A stretch of 61,505 nt of DNA from Paenibacillaceae bacterium (GTDB lineage: Bacteria; Bacillota; Clostridia; Lachnospirales; Lachnospiraceae). How positions within the stretch are numbered: the first letter of the stretch is position 1; every line of letters begins with the position of its first letter. Below, in pieces: positions 44,732-53,024 of the stretch. The translations under genes and the position numbers were made by a program. The notes beneath the pieces were generated by a model. That model made no database searches. It saw only the letters and a list, made by a program, of their open reading frames with translations, and was not told the origin of the DNA. The stretch spans positions 1 through 61,505 of the forward strand of contig SVDU01000028.1 in the NCBI GenBank assembly GCA_015057705.1. Reading direction: 5' to 3'.

Positions 44732-46066
44732 TTATTCTTCGGGCCTGGCTGCAGAATAATGAATCACTTTCTTTTCCCTTATAAATGCATACACGATAAC
44801 AATTGCACTATATATTGCCATTATCCTCCATGCACTTTCAATATCGCTGAAATTCAATACCGCTGCTAATGCATAACCTGCCAGTGCAACAGTCGTCAGA
44901 ATGGCAAGAACCGACTTTCTGATTCTAAATGATGTTTTCTTCATTGCATCCGGGTTTTTCTTATAAATCAAATATCCGGTAAAAATCGGGAACATGACAT
45001 AAATTAGGGATACTCCATTGCCAAGCATTGCAATTGTGGCAATGTCAATTCCGGTTAATACAGGTACGGCACCCACAACATAGAATACAGTGAGCAGTAC
45101 CCATGGCGTTCCTCTTTTTGTGAGAGAAGCCGCCTGCTTAGGAAGCCAGCCTTCTTCTGCAGCGATTAATAGTCCTTTTGTACACCAGGTAAAAGTCGCA
45201 TTCAATGTGGACGCCACTGCAAACATACCTCCGCCGATGATAAAGAACACATACAATGGCTTTGGCAAAACTGCTTTTGCCACAAGCACCAGACTTTGGC
45301 CTGCCACCTGATCAATTGGCAGAACACCAACAGCCACAATTCCAATCAGCGCATAAATAACAGCCACAAAAATGGTACTTCCGATCATAGCTTTCGGCAA
45401 GTCGCGCCCCGGATTTTTCATTTCTCCACCTAATTCGCTTAAAAACTCGGCTCCGCCGGTGGCAAAGGTAAGAAGGCTTGCTGCAGTCAGAAATTTCATC
45501 AATCCATTGGGCATAAAAGCCCTCTCAACCCGAAATACGGACCAATCCACCTTTGGAAGACCTAATATGATAAACATCCCTAAAGCTGCGACCAGCACGA
45601 CTACAAGGATGTTCTGCAGCTTTGCAGCCATGTCAACTCCCACCAGATTCATGCCATAGCATAAGGTCAGAATACCAAATGCGACAATAGTCGGATTCAT
45701 ACCGGGTAACAGGCTGCATGCATAGGTTGCAAATGTAATTGCAAACATAGAAAGTACCAGCTGTCCTGCAACTAGTAATGCAAGATAAAAGAAACTTGTT
45801 TTTCTGCCAATGTAGTCTCTGACATACGTGTACATGCCGCCGGTTGCCGGAACGGCACTCCCCAATACCGCCAGCACTAAATTGGGACAGATCACTAAAA
45901 CTGCAGCTACTAAAAATGCCAGCGGAGTACCTGCCCCAGTCAGTGCAATGCAGATCCCTGTCAATGCCATAATGCCGGATCCTATAATCTGTCCCACCCC
46001 AATTCCCAGTAAATCACTGAGTCCAAGGACCTTTTTTAAACCATCCTTTTTATTTTCATCTGTCAT
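44732..46066 (-). CDS. APC-superfamily amino acid permease
   Basis: 444-aa permease with about twelve membrane helices. The unwound helix 1 region reads GIGVGQIIGSGIMALTG and helix 6 carries the GGAEFLSELGGEMKNPGRDL signature of amino acid/polyamine/organocation carriers. The exact amino acid is not decidable. It lies between patB (23-bp gap, same strand) and gntR, which points to an amino acid substrate for the PatB lyase, such as cystathionine, cysteine or an S-conjugate. That link is inference. Confidence 0.9.
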   Translation of the reverse strand: MTDENKKDGLKKVLGLSDLLGIGVGQIIGSGIMALTGICIALTGAGTPLAFLVAAVLVICPNLVLAVLGSAVPATGGMYTYVRDYIGRKTSFFYLALLVAGQLVLSMFAITFATYACSLLPGMNPTIVAFGILTLCYGMNLVGVDMAAKLQNILVVVLVAALGMFIILGLPKVDWSVFRVERAFMPNGLMKFLTAASLLTFATGGAEFLSELGGEMKNPGRDLPKAMIGSTIFVAVIYALIGIVAVGVLPIDQVAGQSLVLVAKAVLPKPLYVFFIIGGGMFAVASTLNATFTWCTKGLLIAAEEGWLPKQAASLTKRGTPWVLLTVFYVVGAVPVLTGIDIATIAMLGNGVSLIYVMFPIFTGYLIYKKNPDAMKKTSFRIRKSVLAILTTVALAGYALAAVLNFSDIESAWRIMAIYSAIVIVYAFIREKKVIHYSAARPEE

Positions 46067-46089
46067 AACACTACCTCCTCATTATAAAA

Positions 46090-47259
46090 TCACCCAACAT
46101 CATTCAGTGCCAATTTGATACACTCAAGTCCCGCCATCAACTGTTTTCTCGGACAGGCAATATTCATTCGGACAAAACCATCGTACTCTTCCCCATAATG
46201 ATGACCATTGTTCAGCCCGGCTCCGGCTTTTGCAATTCGTTTTACCAATTCCTCACTGCTTAGATGATATGCACGCATATCAAACCACAATAAATAGGTT
46301 CCCTCAGGTTCTGCAACCTTTACCTTTGGAAGGTATTCCCTCATAAAGTTACAGACAGTCTCTGCGTTTTGTGTCAGATATCTGCATTCTTCATCTACCC
46401 AGATATCGCCGTCTTCATACGCTGCTCTCGTTGCTTCAAGACCCAGGGTATTGGGACAGAAAAGATATCTCTTATAAAGCCAGTGCTGATACATTTCTCT
46501 TAATTCTTTACCTGGAATAATGAGATTTGAGGTCTCTAGTCCTGCTATGTTAAAGGTTTTACTACAGCTGGTGCATACAATAAGCTGGTCCTGTATCTCG
46601 TAAAATTTCCCCATGGTTGTATGTACATTATCACCTAAAATCAGGTCCCAGTGTATTTCATCACTAATAATAATGACTCCGTATCTTTTACAGATATCCA
46701 CCAGGTGCTTAAGTTCTTCTCTCTTCCAGACTCTGCATACCGGATTATGCGGACTGCATAAGATTATGACTTTTCCACCCGATATACAGGCTTCCTCCAA
46801 ACCATCATAATCCATATGGTAACCATTCTCATCAAGGATTAAATCATTCTTTACCAATTGCCTTCCTGATGCCTCAATGATGGAATAAAACGGATCGTAA
46901 ACCGGCGGTTGTATTATGACTTTCGCATCTTTTTCCGTAAGTGCTTCTAATGCATTACAGATTGCCGGAACAATTCCCCCTGTCGGTACGATCCAGCTGT
47001 GATCCACCCTCCAGTCATGCCGGCGCTGGCACCATTGTGAGACTGCTGTAAAATATTCTTCACTCAGATCCGTATAGCCTATTACACCATTGTCTATGCG
47101 TCTTTTTAATGCATGAAGAATTGGTGTGTAAGTTGGATAATCTGCGTCAGCAATGGAAAACGGCAGTAAACCGCTCATACCATAATCCGCTTTCTGAAAG
47201 TCCCATTTAATGCAGGACGTTTTATGACGATCAACTCCCTCATCAAACGAATTTCTCAT
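46090..47259 (-). CDS. patB: MalY/PatB-type PLP-dependent C-S beta-lyase
   Basis: 389-aa fold-type I aminotransferase-like enzyme. It has MGSLPF-equivalent MSGLLPFSIADADY, CSPHNPVCRVW, DEIHWDL and the PLP lysine in SCSKTFNIAGL, then GTYLLWFD. MalY/PatB proteins cleave cystathionine or other beta-thio amino acids to a thiol, pyruvate and ammonia. The start is ATG 47259, six bases after GGAG. The frame extends upstream to an ATG at 47304 without a site. First gene of the block ending in ridA. Confidence 0.92.
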   Translation of the reverse strand: MRNSFDEGVDRHKTSCIKWDFQKADYGMSGLLPFSIADADYPTYTPILHALKRRIDNGVIGYTDLSEEYFTAVSQWCQRRHDWRVDHSWIVPTGGIVPAICNALEALTEKDAKVIIQPPVYDPFYSIIEASGRQLVKNDLILDENGYHMDYDGLEEACISGGKVIILCSPHNPVCRVWKREELKHLVDICKRYGVIIISDEIHWDLILGDNVHTTMGKFYEIQDQLIVCTSCSKTFNIAGLETSNLIIPGKELREMYQHWLYKRYLFCPNTLGLEATRAAYEDGDIWVDEECRYLTQNAETVCNFMREYLPKVKVAEPEGTYLLWFDMRAYHLSSEELVKRIAKAGAGLNNGHHYGEEYDGFVRMNIACPRKQLMAGLECIKLALNDVG

Positions 47260-47301
47260 AGTCTTCTCCTTTCGTCCTGTTATAATATAATATAAATTTA
47301 T

Positions 47302-47351
47302 CAAGTTAACTTGTTATAATATATAATATGATAGTATTCGACATTTTTCAA
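47302..47351 (-). promoter_or_regulatory. patB promoter and palindromic candidate operator
   Basis: Minus-strand TTGAAA (47346-47351), 17-bp spacer, TATTAT (47323-47328). The perfect 12-bp palindrome CAAGTTAACTTG (47302-47313) lies just after the predicted start. Confidence 0.6.
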
Positions 47352-47392
47352 CATAAAGTTGTTAGCAAAAATCATTTTCAACATTTTCAACA
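47345..47392. repeat. TTTTCAACA repeats at the patB promoter
   Basis: TTTTCAACA occurs at 47345-47353, 47375-47383 and 47384-47392 (the last two directly in tandem) and once more at 47565-47573. The first copy overlaps the -35 element. Confidence 0.6.
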
Positions 47393-47438
47393 AAAAAATA
47401 CTTATTTTTTGTATATTATCACAAAAACCAAACAATAT

Positions 47439-47481
47439 AAAAGCTTTGGTTTCAGCCATTTTCAGCCTAACCAAAGCTTTT
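47439..47481 (-). terminator. Hairpin terminator between DUF4317 gene and patB
   Basis: Perfect 13-bp stem AAAAGCTTTGGTT/AACCAAAGCTTTT (47439-47451 and 47469-47481), T-rich on both sides, 17-nt loop. Confidence 0.75.
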
Positions 47482-47519
47482 TGTTGCCGGATTATCATAA
47501 ATTTTATTAAAATACCTTC

Positions 47520-47681
47520 CCCTGAATCATTGAAGCGCCTAGCAGCGGTGATTCTTACGACTTGTTTTCAACATACTATTTTCAGTCTGTAATGAAACCG
47601 GGTATTTCATTTATAATCTCACTTTCACGGGGTATTCTCATCAGTGGAGCTCTCCGGACTGGGTCTGCAAGAAGAAGAGGA
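47520..47681. other. Structured non-coding segment, unidentified
   Basis: About 160 bp behind the DUF4317 gene with several nested inverted repeats on the minus strand: CAGTC/GACTG enclosing GGA-TCC, CACT/AGTG and ATGAAA/TTTCAT helices, then GAATCA/TGATTC around a GC-rich loop. No ORF. It may be a degenerate mobile-element end or an RNA; I cannot name it. Confidence 0.35.
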
Positions 47682-48839
47682 TTACGCATCCTCTTCTTCT
47701 GTACGTTCCACAGCAATTGGTCTTACTGTGATTCCATTGATTTCCACATGCTCACTAATGCCGATTACAATACAGGGGCGCCCCTCGATCATCCGGTTTT
47801 CCACAAGATAAGTTTTATCCGGTGCTACCTTAATACTTACATCTGTGGTCTTGATTTCAAAGCTCCTTGCATTGACAATATTGGAAGCAAGAAATCCCGG
47901 ATTTTTCTCCTGTTCTTCCTGAGTGAACCGCTGCTCTAATTCCTCAAGCTTTTCCTGGGAGGCGCCATTGTTCTCCAGAAGCTTCTTCATCTGGTATTTA
48001 TCAATGGTAAAGGGAGCTGGTTCATCTTTCGTCTCTTCCAGCATCTCATTGATGGTATCATGAATGTTCTTTACTGTCTCAAAATCACAGTTTTCTCCCA
48101 GAGTCTCCTCAATTATGGTCTGGAAGGTCTCCTTCTGGCTCTTTGCTGTCATTGGAATCACGCAGCCTAAGAGTTCGTCGATCAGACGCTCCGGCAGCAG
48201 TTCCGGATTCTTGGAATAATAGACAAGACCATGAATATCCGTATTACGGTCTGTAAATGCAGGAAATAAAAATCCGGTCTCCGGAGCTTCCACAATCCAG
48301 TCTCTGTTTCTGTTCTCGATTACATTGGCCTGGGAGTTATAACAAAGACCTGCCTTTGACAGCTTCACCGGACAGATGGTGCACTGAATAAATTCATAGA
48401 CAAAATCAGAGGCATCGTACATCTCCAGTCCATCGGAAGATCTTGCCGGTATATCATAAGCACAGTGAATCAGGATTATGTAATAGTTCTCACCGTAATC
48501 ATAGCTTGCTATCACCTTATCGTAAAATTCTTCAATCAGGCCATCATCCTTTAGCTGGCTGTCCCTTAGTTTTAACAGAAAGTTCTGTGTTCCTCCCTCT
48601 TCTTCTGTATGGAGCGGAAATTCCATATTTACCAGATTTTTTCCCAATGTGCCGGAAAGGGCGCTTTTAAAAATGGTGAAATATTTAAATGCCTCCTCCT
48701 CTGGAAGAGAGAGAAAGGCCTCCTTTAATTCTGTCCGTTTATTCTTTTCTGCGTCTACATAGCAGCCGCAGATCCGGCTGATGGCGCAGTTGGCCGGGGT
48801 AAAAAGCTTTTTTAATTCGCTTGCTTCTTTCTTGTTCAT
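47682..48839 (-). CDS. DUF4317 family protein
   Basis: 385-aa soluble protein of a clostridial family of unknown function. It begins MNKKEASELKKLFTPANCAI and contains the conserved RICGCYVD segment, a central alpha/beta region and the acidic C-terminal tail TEEEDA. No catalytic motif is recognised and no membrane helices occur. It is monocistronic by position: a terminator lies before it (behind dfx) and a hairpin follows. The stop codon sits in the loop of a perfect 13-bp hairpin (47670-47700). ATG 48839 has GGAGAG upstream. Confidence 0.85.
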   Translation of the reverse strand: MNKKEASELKKLFTPANCAISRICGCYVDAEKNKRTELKEAFLSLPEEEAFKYFTIFKSALSGTLGKNLVNMEFPLHTEEEGGTQNFLLKLRDSQLKDDGLIEEFYDKVIASYDYGENYYIILIHCAYDIPARSSDGLEMYDASDFVYEFIQCTICPVKLSKAGLCYNSQANVIENRNRDWIVEAPETGFLFPAFTDRNTDIHGLVYYSKNPELLPERLIDELLGCVIPMTAKSQKETFQTIIEETLGENCDFETVKNIHDTINEMLEETKDEPAPFTIDKYQMKKLLENNGASQEKLEELEQRFTQEEQEKNPGFLASNIVNARSFEIKTTDVSIKVAPDKTYLVENRMIEGRPCIVIGISEHVEINGITVRPIAVERTEEEDA

Positions 48840-48888
48840 GAAAGGTACTCTCCTGTCTTAAAGCTGTCTGTTTCCTTGGATACGACCA

Positions 48889-48923
48889 AAAAGCCCACGG
48901 ACCAAAGGTCTGTGAGCTTTTTA
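48889..48923 (-). terminator. Intrinsic terminator of the desulfoferrodoxin gene
   Basis: About 12-bp stem AGCTCACAGACC/GGTCCGTGGGCT followed by TTTTTGG on the minus strand, immediately behind the stop codon. Confidence 0.85.
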
Positions 48924-48930
48924 ATTCTAT

Positions 48931-49305
48931 TTATTTCTCTGCTTTCCACAATCCGTGAAGATTGCAGTACTCATAGGCTGCCAGAACCTCGTCGCCTTCA
49001 CACATCATGAATTTAGCAACTGGTTTGTCACCAGGATTTAAGATCTTTCTCTGATTGCCCATCTTTGTCTCTAATACAATCCAGCCAATGAAATGTTCAG
49101 GCAGCATGGGATGCTCTACAGAACCTACCGTAACCGTAACGCTCTGGCCGTCGATTTCGATAACCGGCACATGTTTCTCAGTGGCTGCATCTGTGGTATT
49201 GGCTTTCATCTCCTGCATGTTATCTCCGCAACAGGTAATTGTGCCGCCTTTTTCTTCTACAACCGCTACAATATTTCCGCAATGATTACACTTTAAAAAC
49301 TTCAT
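48931..49305 (-). CDS. dfx: Desulfoferrodoxin (superoxide reductase)
   Basis: 124-aa two-centre superoxide reductase that reduces superoxide to peroxide without making oxygen, a typical anaerobe defence. The desulforedoxin-type Fe(Cys)4 centre uses Cys6, Cys9, Cys25 and Cys26. The active Fe(His)4Cys centre uses His45, His65, His71, His117 and Cys114, with the conserved Glu43-Lys44 before His45. The start is ATG 49305 behind AAGGAGGG. The upstream in-frame ATG would put a basic non-family tail on the protein. Confidence 0.95.
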   Translation of the reverse strand: MKFLKCNHCGNIVAVVEEKGGTITCCGDNMQEMKANTTDAATEKHVPVIEIDGQSVTVTVGSVEHPMLPEHFIGWIVLETKMGNQRKILNPGDKPVAKFMMCEGDEVLAAYEYCNLHGLWKAEK

Positions 49306-49392
49306 ATGAATACCCTCCTTTTTCTTCTGACTGCTGTGAAATTGCATGGTAATTATACCATAAATCCCACAATCTTACAACACAATCCTCCT

Positions 49393-51138
49393 CTATCCAA
49401 TCGACCAGTTCTGGCTCTGATTCTGTAAGTCTGTCATGTGACGATAGATTCCGCCTTTCTTATATAGAACCTCCGGACTCCCCTCTTCTGCAACTTTTCC
49501 GTCTTTTAATACCACTATTTTGTCCGCCTGGGCAACCGTTCTCATCCGGTGGGCAATGATAAGAACGGTCTTATTACGAATCAGATTTGATATGGCGCTC
49601 TGTATCAGAGATTCGTTCTCCACGTCAAGGGAGGCTGTAGCTTCATCAAGTATAATAACTGGTGCATCTTTTAATAATGCTCTCGCTATAGACAGCCGCT
49701 GCCTCTCTCCACCAGAAAGTGCTGACCCGTTTTCACCGATCCTGGTCTGAAAACCTTCTGGCAACCGGTGGATAAAATCCATGCACTGAGCCGCTTTCGC
49801 TGCTTCCATAACTTCTTTGTCCGATGCATCCTTTCTGCCGATCCGGATATTTTCCATAACTGTATTGTTAAAAAGCATCACATCCTGAAATACCACAGAG
49901 ATATGCTTTAAGAGATATTCCGGATCAATCCCCTTTACATCCATTCCCCCAATGGTAACGCTACCTTTTTCCACGTCCCAGAAACGTGCTGCCAGTCTGG
50001 CGGCTGTACTTTTGCCACCGCCAGAAGGGCCAACCAGTGCAGTAACCTGCCCCTGTCTGGCGCAAAAGGATATATCCTCCAACACAGTTTCATTCTGATG
50101 ATAGGAAAATCCTACATGATCATACACGATATCATATCCACCCAGTTTTCTGATTTCTTCCCCTTCCTGTACCGGTTCCTCCTCAATGGCTCTCATTCGT
50201 TCCACCTGCAGCAGTGTGGAATAAACAGCCGATAAATTATTTAAGCATCCGGTCAGGGGACCATAGATACGGGTAGCCGCAACCATAAACATAAGAAAAA
50301 CCATAAGATCCAGCTTTCTCTCTGTCATGAGAAATGCACCCGTAAGAACGGTGGTTGCCATTCCAAGACGTAATACCATCTGGGATGCCGTCACAAAGCT
50401 GCCGTTTAATACTTCCATCCGGACAGTTCCTTTTTCCACCGCAATGATTTTTGAATCCAGATCCTTTAAATAAGTCTCCCGCTGGTTGTTGGCTTTTATG
50501 TCCTGAATATTTTCAATACACTCCTGAATTCCATCGGAAGCTGCCAGTTTTTTTGTTTTTTCCTTCCGTTCCATCCGGTCAATGAGAGGTCTGGTACCCG
50601 CGGAAAGCATAAATGCCGCAGGAATCACCCATAAGAGTGCCAGTGCCATCTTCACATCCAAAAAGAACATTCCCAGTCCTACTAAGGCAGTGGAAAAGAG
50701 GGCACCGATGAGTTCGGGTATAAAGTGGGAAAATGCAGTCTCCATCCAGGCGCAGTCTCCCATTATGGTAGTGGTTAAATCTGCCAGATCTCTTTTGCCA
50801 AAGAAGGAAAGAGGAATCTTTCTTAATTTTTCCGCCAGCCGAATGCGTAAATTGGCGCTTTCCTGATACGAAGCAAGAAAGGTTTTATTATACTGTATAT
50901 ATTGAAGTATAAAAATAAGAATCAGAAAGAGCAGACTCAGCCCGATAAATCCAAAAAGCCCTATTGGTACTCCCTTTCCTCCTGTTACAGGAATCAGCAG
51001 TTTCTCAAGAAAAAGAATTAAAAGTCCCATAGGAAAAATAAGTCCCAGATTTGCTGCTGCACAGGCAAGTACTGCCTTAGTCAGATCTTTTCCTCCCTGT
51101 TCACTAAGAGCAAACCGTCTCTGTAAATACTTACTCAT
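49393..51138 (-). CDS. ABC transporter, fused permease/ATPase (second half of pair)
   Basis: 581 aa: six-helix exporter-type membrane domain (about 20-310) and ATPase domain (about 335-581) with Walker A GPSGGGKST, signature ALSGGERQR, Walker B IILDEATASLD and the H-loop IAHRM. Together with the preceding gene it probably forms a heterodimer. ATG 51138 follows AGGTG by six bases and overlaps the end of the partner gene by eight bases. A GTG nine bases upstream coincides with the site. Cargo unknown; see the partner gene. Confidence 0.92.
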   Translation of the reverse strand: MSKYLQRRFALSEQGGKDLTKAVLACAAANLGLIFPMGLLILFLEKLLIPVTGGKGVPIGLFGFIGLSLLFLILIFILQYIQYNKTFLASYQESANLRIRLAEKLRKIPLSFFGKRDLADLTTTIMGDCAWMETAFSHFIPELIGALFSTALVGLGMFFLDVKMALALLWVIPAAFMLSAGTRPLIDRMERKEKTKKLAASDGIQECIENIQDIKANNQRETYLKDLDSKIIAVEKGTVRMEVLNGSFVTASQMVLRLGMATTVLTGAFLMTERKLDLMVFLMFMVAATRIYGPLTGCLNNLSAVYSTLLQVERMRAIEEEPVQEGEEIRKLGGYDIVYDHVGFSYHQNETVLEDISFCARQGQVTALVGPSGGGKSTAARLAARFWDVEKGSVTIGGMDVKGIDPEYLLKHISVVFQDVMLFNNTVMENIRIGRKDASDKEVMEAAKAAQCMDFIHRLPEGFQTRIGENGSALSGGERQRLSIARALLKDAPVIILDEATASLDVENESLIQSAISNLIRNKTVLIIAHRMRTVAQADKIVVLKDGKVAEEGSPEVLYKKGGIYRHMTDLQNQSQNWSIG

Positions 51139-52945
51139 GTTTTTCACCTACTTTCCATGATACTGAGGTCTGATAATCCTTCCACATAGAAGCGTACAGC
51201 CCCTGTCTTTGAATTAGTTCCTCATGACTTCCTTCCTCCTCGATCCGCCCCTGATTCATAACTAAAATCCGGTCTGCTCCCCGGACAGTGGAAAGACGGT
51301 GGGCAATCATTAAGACTGTCTTTCCTTTAACCAGGGTTTCAAATGCTTTCTGGATCTGATATTCATTGTCAGGATCAGCAAATGCCGTGGCTTCATCAAG
51401 AAGAACAATAGGGGCATTTTTTAACACAGCTCTTGCTATGGCGATTCTCTGGCATTCTCCCCCTGATAAGTAAACGCCTCTGGTGCCCACCACAGTCTCA
51501 TACCCATCGGGGAATTTGTCAATGATGTCCTGGCAGCAGGCTGCTTTTACCGCTTGTTCCACTTCTTTTTTTGTTGCATTTGGCCTTGCAGCCCGGATAT
51601 TATTAAGGATGGTATCTTTAAAAAGATGGCTGTCCTGGAAAACAAAGCTGATCTTCTCCATGAGTTTTTCCGTATTCATTTCCCTGATATCGACTCCACC
51701 CACACAGATACTTCCGCTGTCAACGTCATAAAACCGGGGAATGAGACTGGCTGCTGTGGTCTTTCCTCCGCCAGAAGGCCCCACAATTGCCACAGTGGCG
51801 CCCTGAGGTATTTTAAAAGATACATTTTGTAAAGCAGCTTCCTTTCCTTTTTCATAGGAAAAGGTGACATTCTTAAATTCCACGGATGAATTTCCTGGAG
51901 TCCCACTATGTTCCGGTTCTTTTAAAGGAGGTTCTTCAATTATAAGCATCACCCGGTTTAATGCATCCTTTGCTTTTAACGTATTCTCACTGGTCCACAT
52001 GATTTTATCCATCATGGTAACGCAGACAGGTGTAAATAAAACATAAAACAGAATATCCAGAACCACCTTAAGATAAGAAGTCCCATAGCTTAAATCTGCA
52101 GTCAGAATAAGACCTGCCGGAATGAGAAAAGCAAAGATACCATTGATGCTTACGGTATAGGCACACATGGGAATTCGCAAAGAAACGGTATAATTAACTG
52201 CCCAGTTTTTATAACGAAGTATGGACTCATGAAAGTTTTTAAAGGAAAAAATGCTCTGTTGAAACGTTTTTACAACCGGAATTCCTCTCACATATTCCAC
52301 GGCCTCATTGTTCATATCCTCCAGTGCATTCTGGTACTGTGCCATGGCATTTTCCATATCTCCCATCAGCACACGGGTCAGAACAAAAAGCCCCACTGCC
52401 ATAGGTAAAAGACTGATCAGTCCAAATCTCCAGTCAAAAAATAACAGAAGAAATAATACGGTCACTGGCGTCACCATTGCCCCTGCCAAATCGGGAAGCT
52501 GGTGAGCCAGATAGGTCTCGGTCTGCCCGGCTCCATCGTCAATAATACGGCGCAGTTTCCCACTGCCCATACGTTTTACATACCCCACTGGCAGCTTTGT
52601 TAAATGATGAAGTGCAACTGTCTTCATATTTCTGGCTGTACGGAATGCGGACAAATGGGTGCAGAAAAGTGCACCAAAATAAATTAGCATACTTCCAAGT
52701 GCTGCTCCAACAGCATACCAGCCATAAGTGATCATCTCTCCTGCGGTGAGGACATCCGGCCAGGCGGTTACGGCAGCTTTTACCGCCTTCCACATAAATA
52801 CATAGGGAAACAGTCCGATTACGGCACTAATTCCGGACAGAAGACATCCCAGCCACGTTAAATATTTGTAATTCCCTGCAAATGTAAGGAGCGTGACCTT
52901 TCCGGCAACCGGAAGTTCTGTCATCAGATTCTTTTTTTCTTCCAC
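51131..52945 (-). CDS. ABC transporter, fused permease/ATPase (first half of pair)
   Basis: 604 aa with six membrane helices (about 25-320) and an ATPase domain (about 355-590): Walker A GPSGGGKTT, signature YLSGGECQR and a modified Walker B/D-loop LLDEATAFADPDNE, where most exporters have ASLD. This AFADP form is, to my recollection, common in YbtPQ/IrtAB-like pairs that import ferric siderophores through an exporter fold, so iron uptake is possible, but drug or peptide export cannot be excluded. Controlled with its partner by the TetR gene immediately upstream. Confidence 0.9.
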   Translation of the reverse strand: MEEKKNLMTELPVAGKVTLLTFAGNYKYLTWLGCLLSGISAVIGLFPYVFMWKAVKAAVTAWPDVLTAGEMITYGWYAVGAALGSMLIYFGALFCTHLSAFRTARNMKTVALHHLTKLPVGYVKRMGSGKLRRIIDDGAGQTETYLAHQLPDLAGAMVTPVTVLFLLLFFDWRFGLISLLPMAVGLFVLTRVLMGDMENAMAQYQNALEDMNNEAVEYVRGIPVVKTFQQSIFSFKNFHESILRYKNWAVNYTVSLRIPMCAYTVSINGIFAFLIPAGLILTADLSYGTSYLKVVLDILFYVLFTPVCVTMMDKIMWTSENTLKAKDALNRVMLIIEEPPLKEPEHSGTPGNSSVEFKNVTFSYEKGKEAALQNVSFKIPQGATVAIVGPSGGGKTTAASLIPRFYDVDSGSICVGGVDIREMNTEKLMEKISFVFQDSHLFKDTILNNIRAARPNATKKEVEQAVKAACCQDIIDKFPDGYETVVGTRGVYLSGGECQRIAIARAVLKNAPIVLLDEATAFADPDNEYQIQKAFETLVKGKTVLMIAHRLSTVRGADRILVMNQGRIEEEGSHEELIQRQGLYASMWKDYQTSVSWKVGEKHE

Positions 52946-52981
52946 CTTTTTTATCCTCCTCTGGCTGAATTGAACCAGCCG

Positions 52982-52999
52982 TTAGTTAGTTTAAGCTAA
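52982..52999. promoter_or_regulatory. Imperfect palindrome resembling an iron box
   Basis: TTAGTTAGTTTAAGCTAA lies between tetR and the ABC pair and resembles the DtxR/IdeR consensus TTAGGTTAGSCTAACCTAA with a one-base shortening and several changes. Function is speculative. Confidence 0.3.
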
Positions 53000-53024
53000 T
53001 TCTCAATCAAAATAATATGGAGCA

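Noticed and set aside
47301-47592. Short open frames in the patB-DUF4317 gap
   Set aside because: They run through the promoter, repeats and hairpin, have no ribosome site and are AT-driven in composition.
47600-47650. CTGATGAG ... GAAA on minus, hammerhead-ribozyme-like core
   Set aside because: The bases between the two motifs cannot form stem II and no cleavage-site stem arrangement is present.
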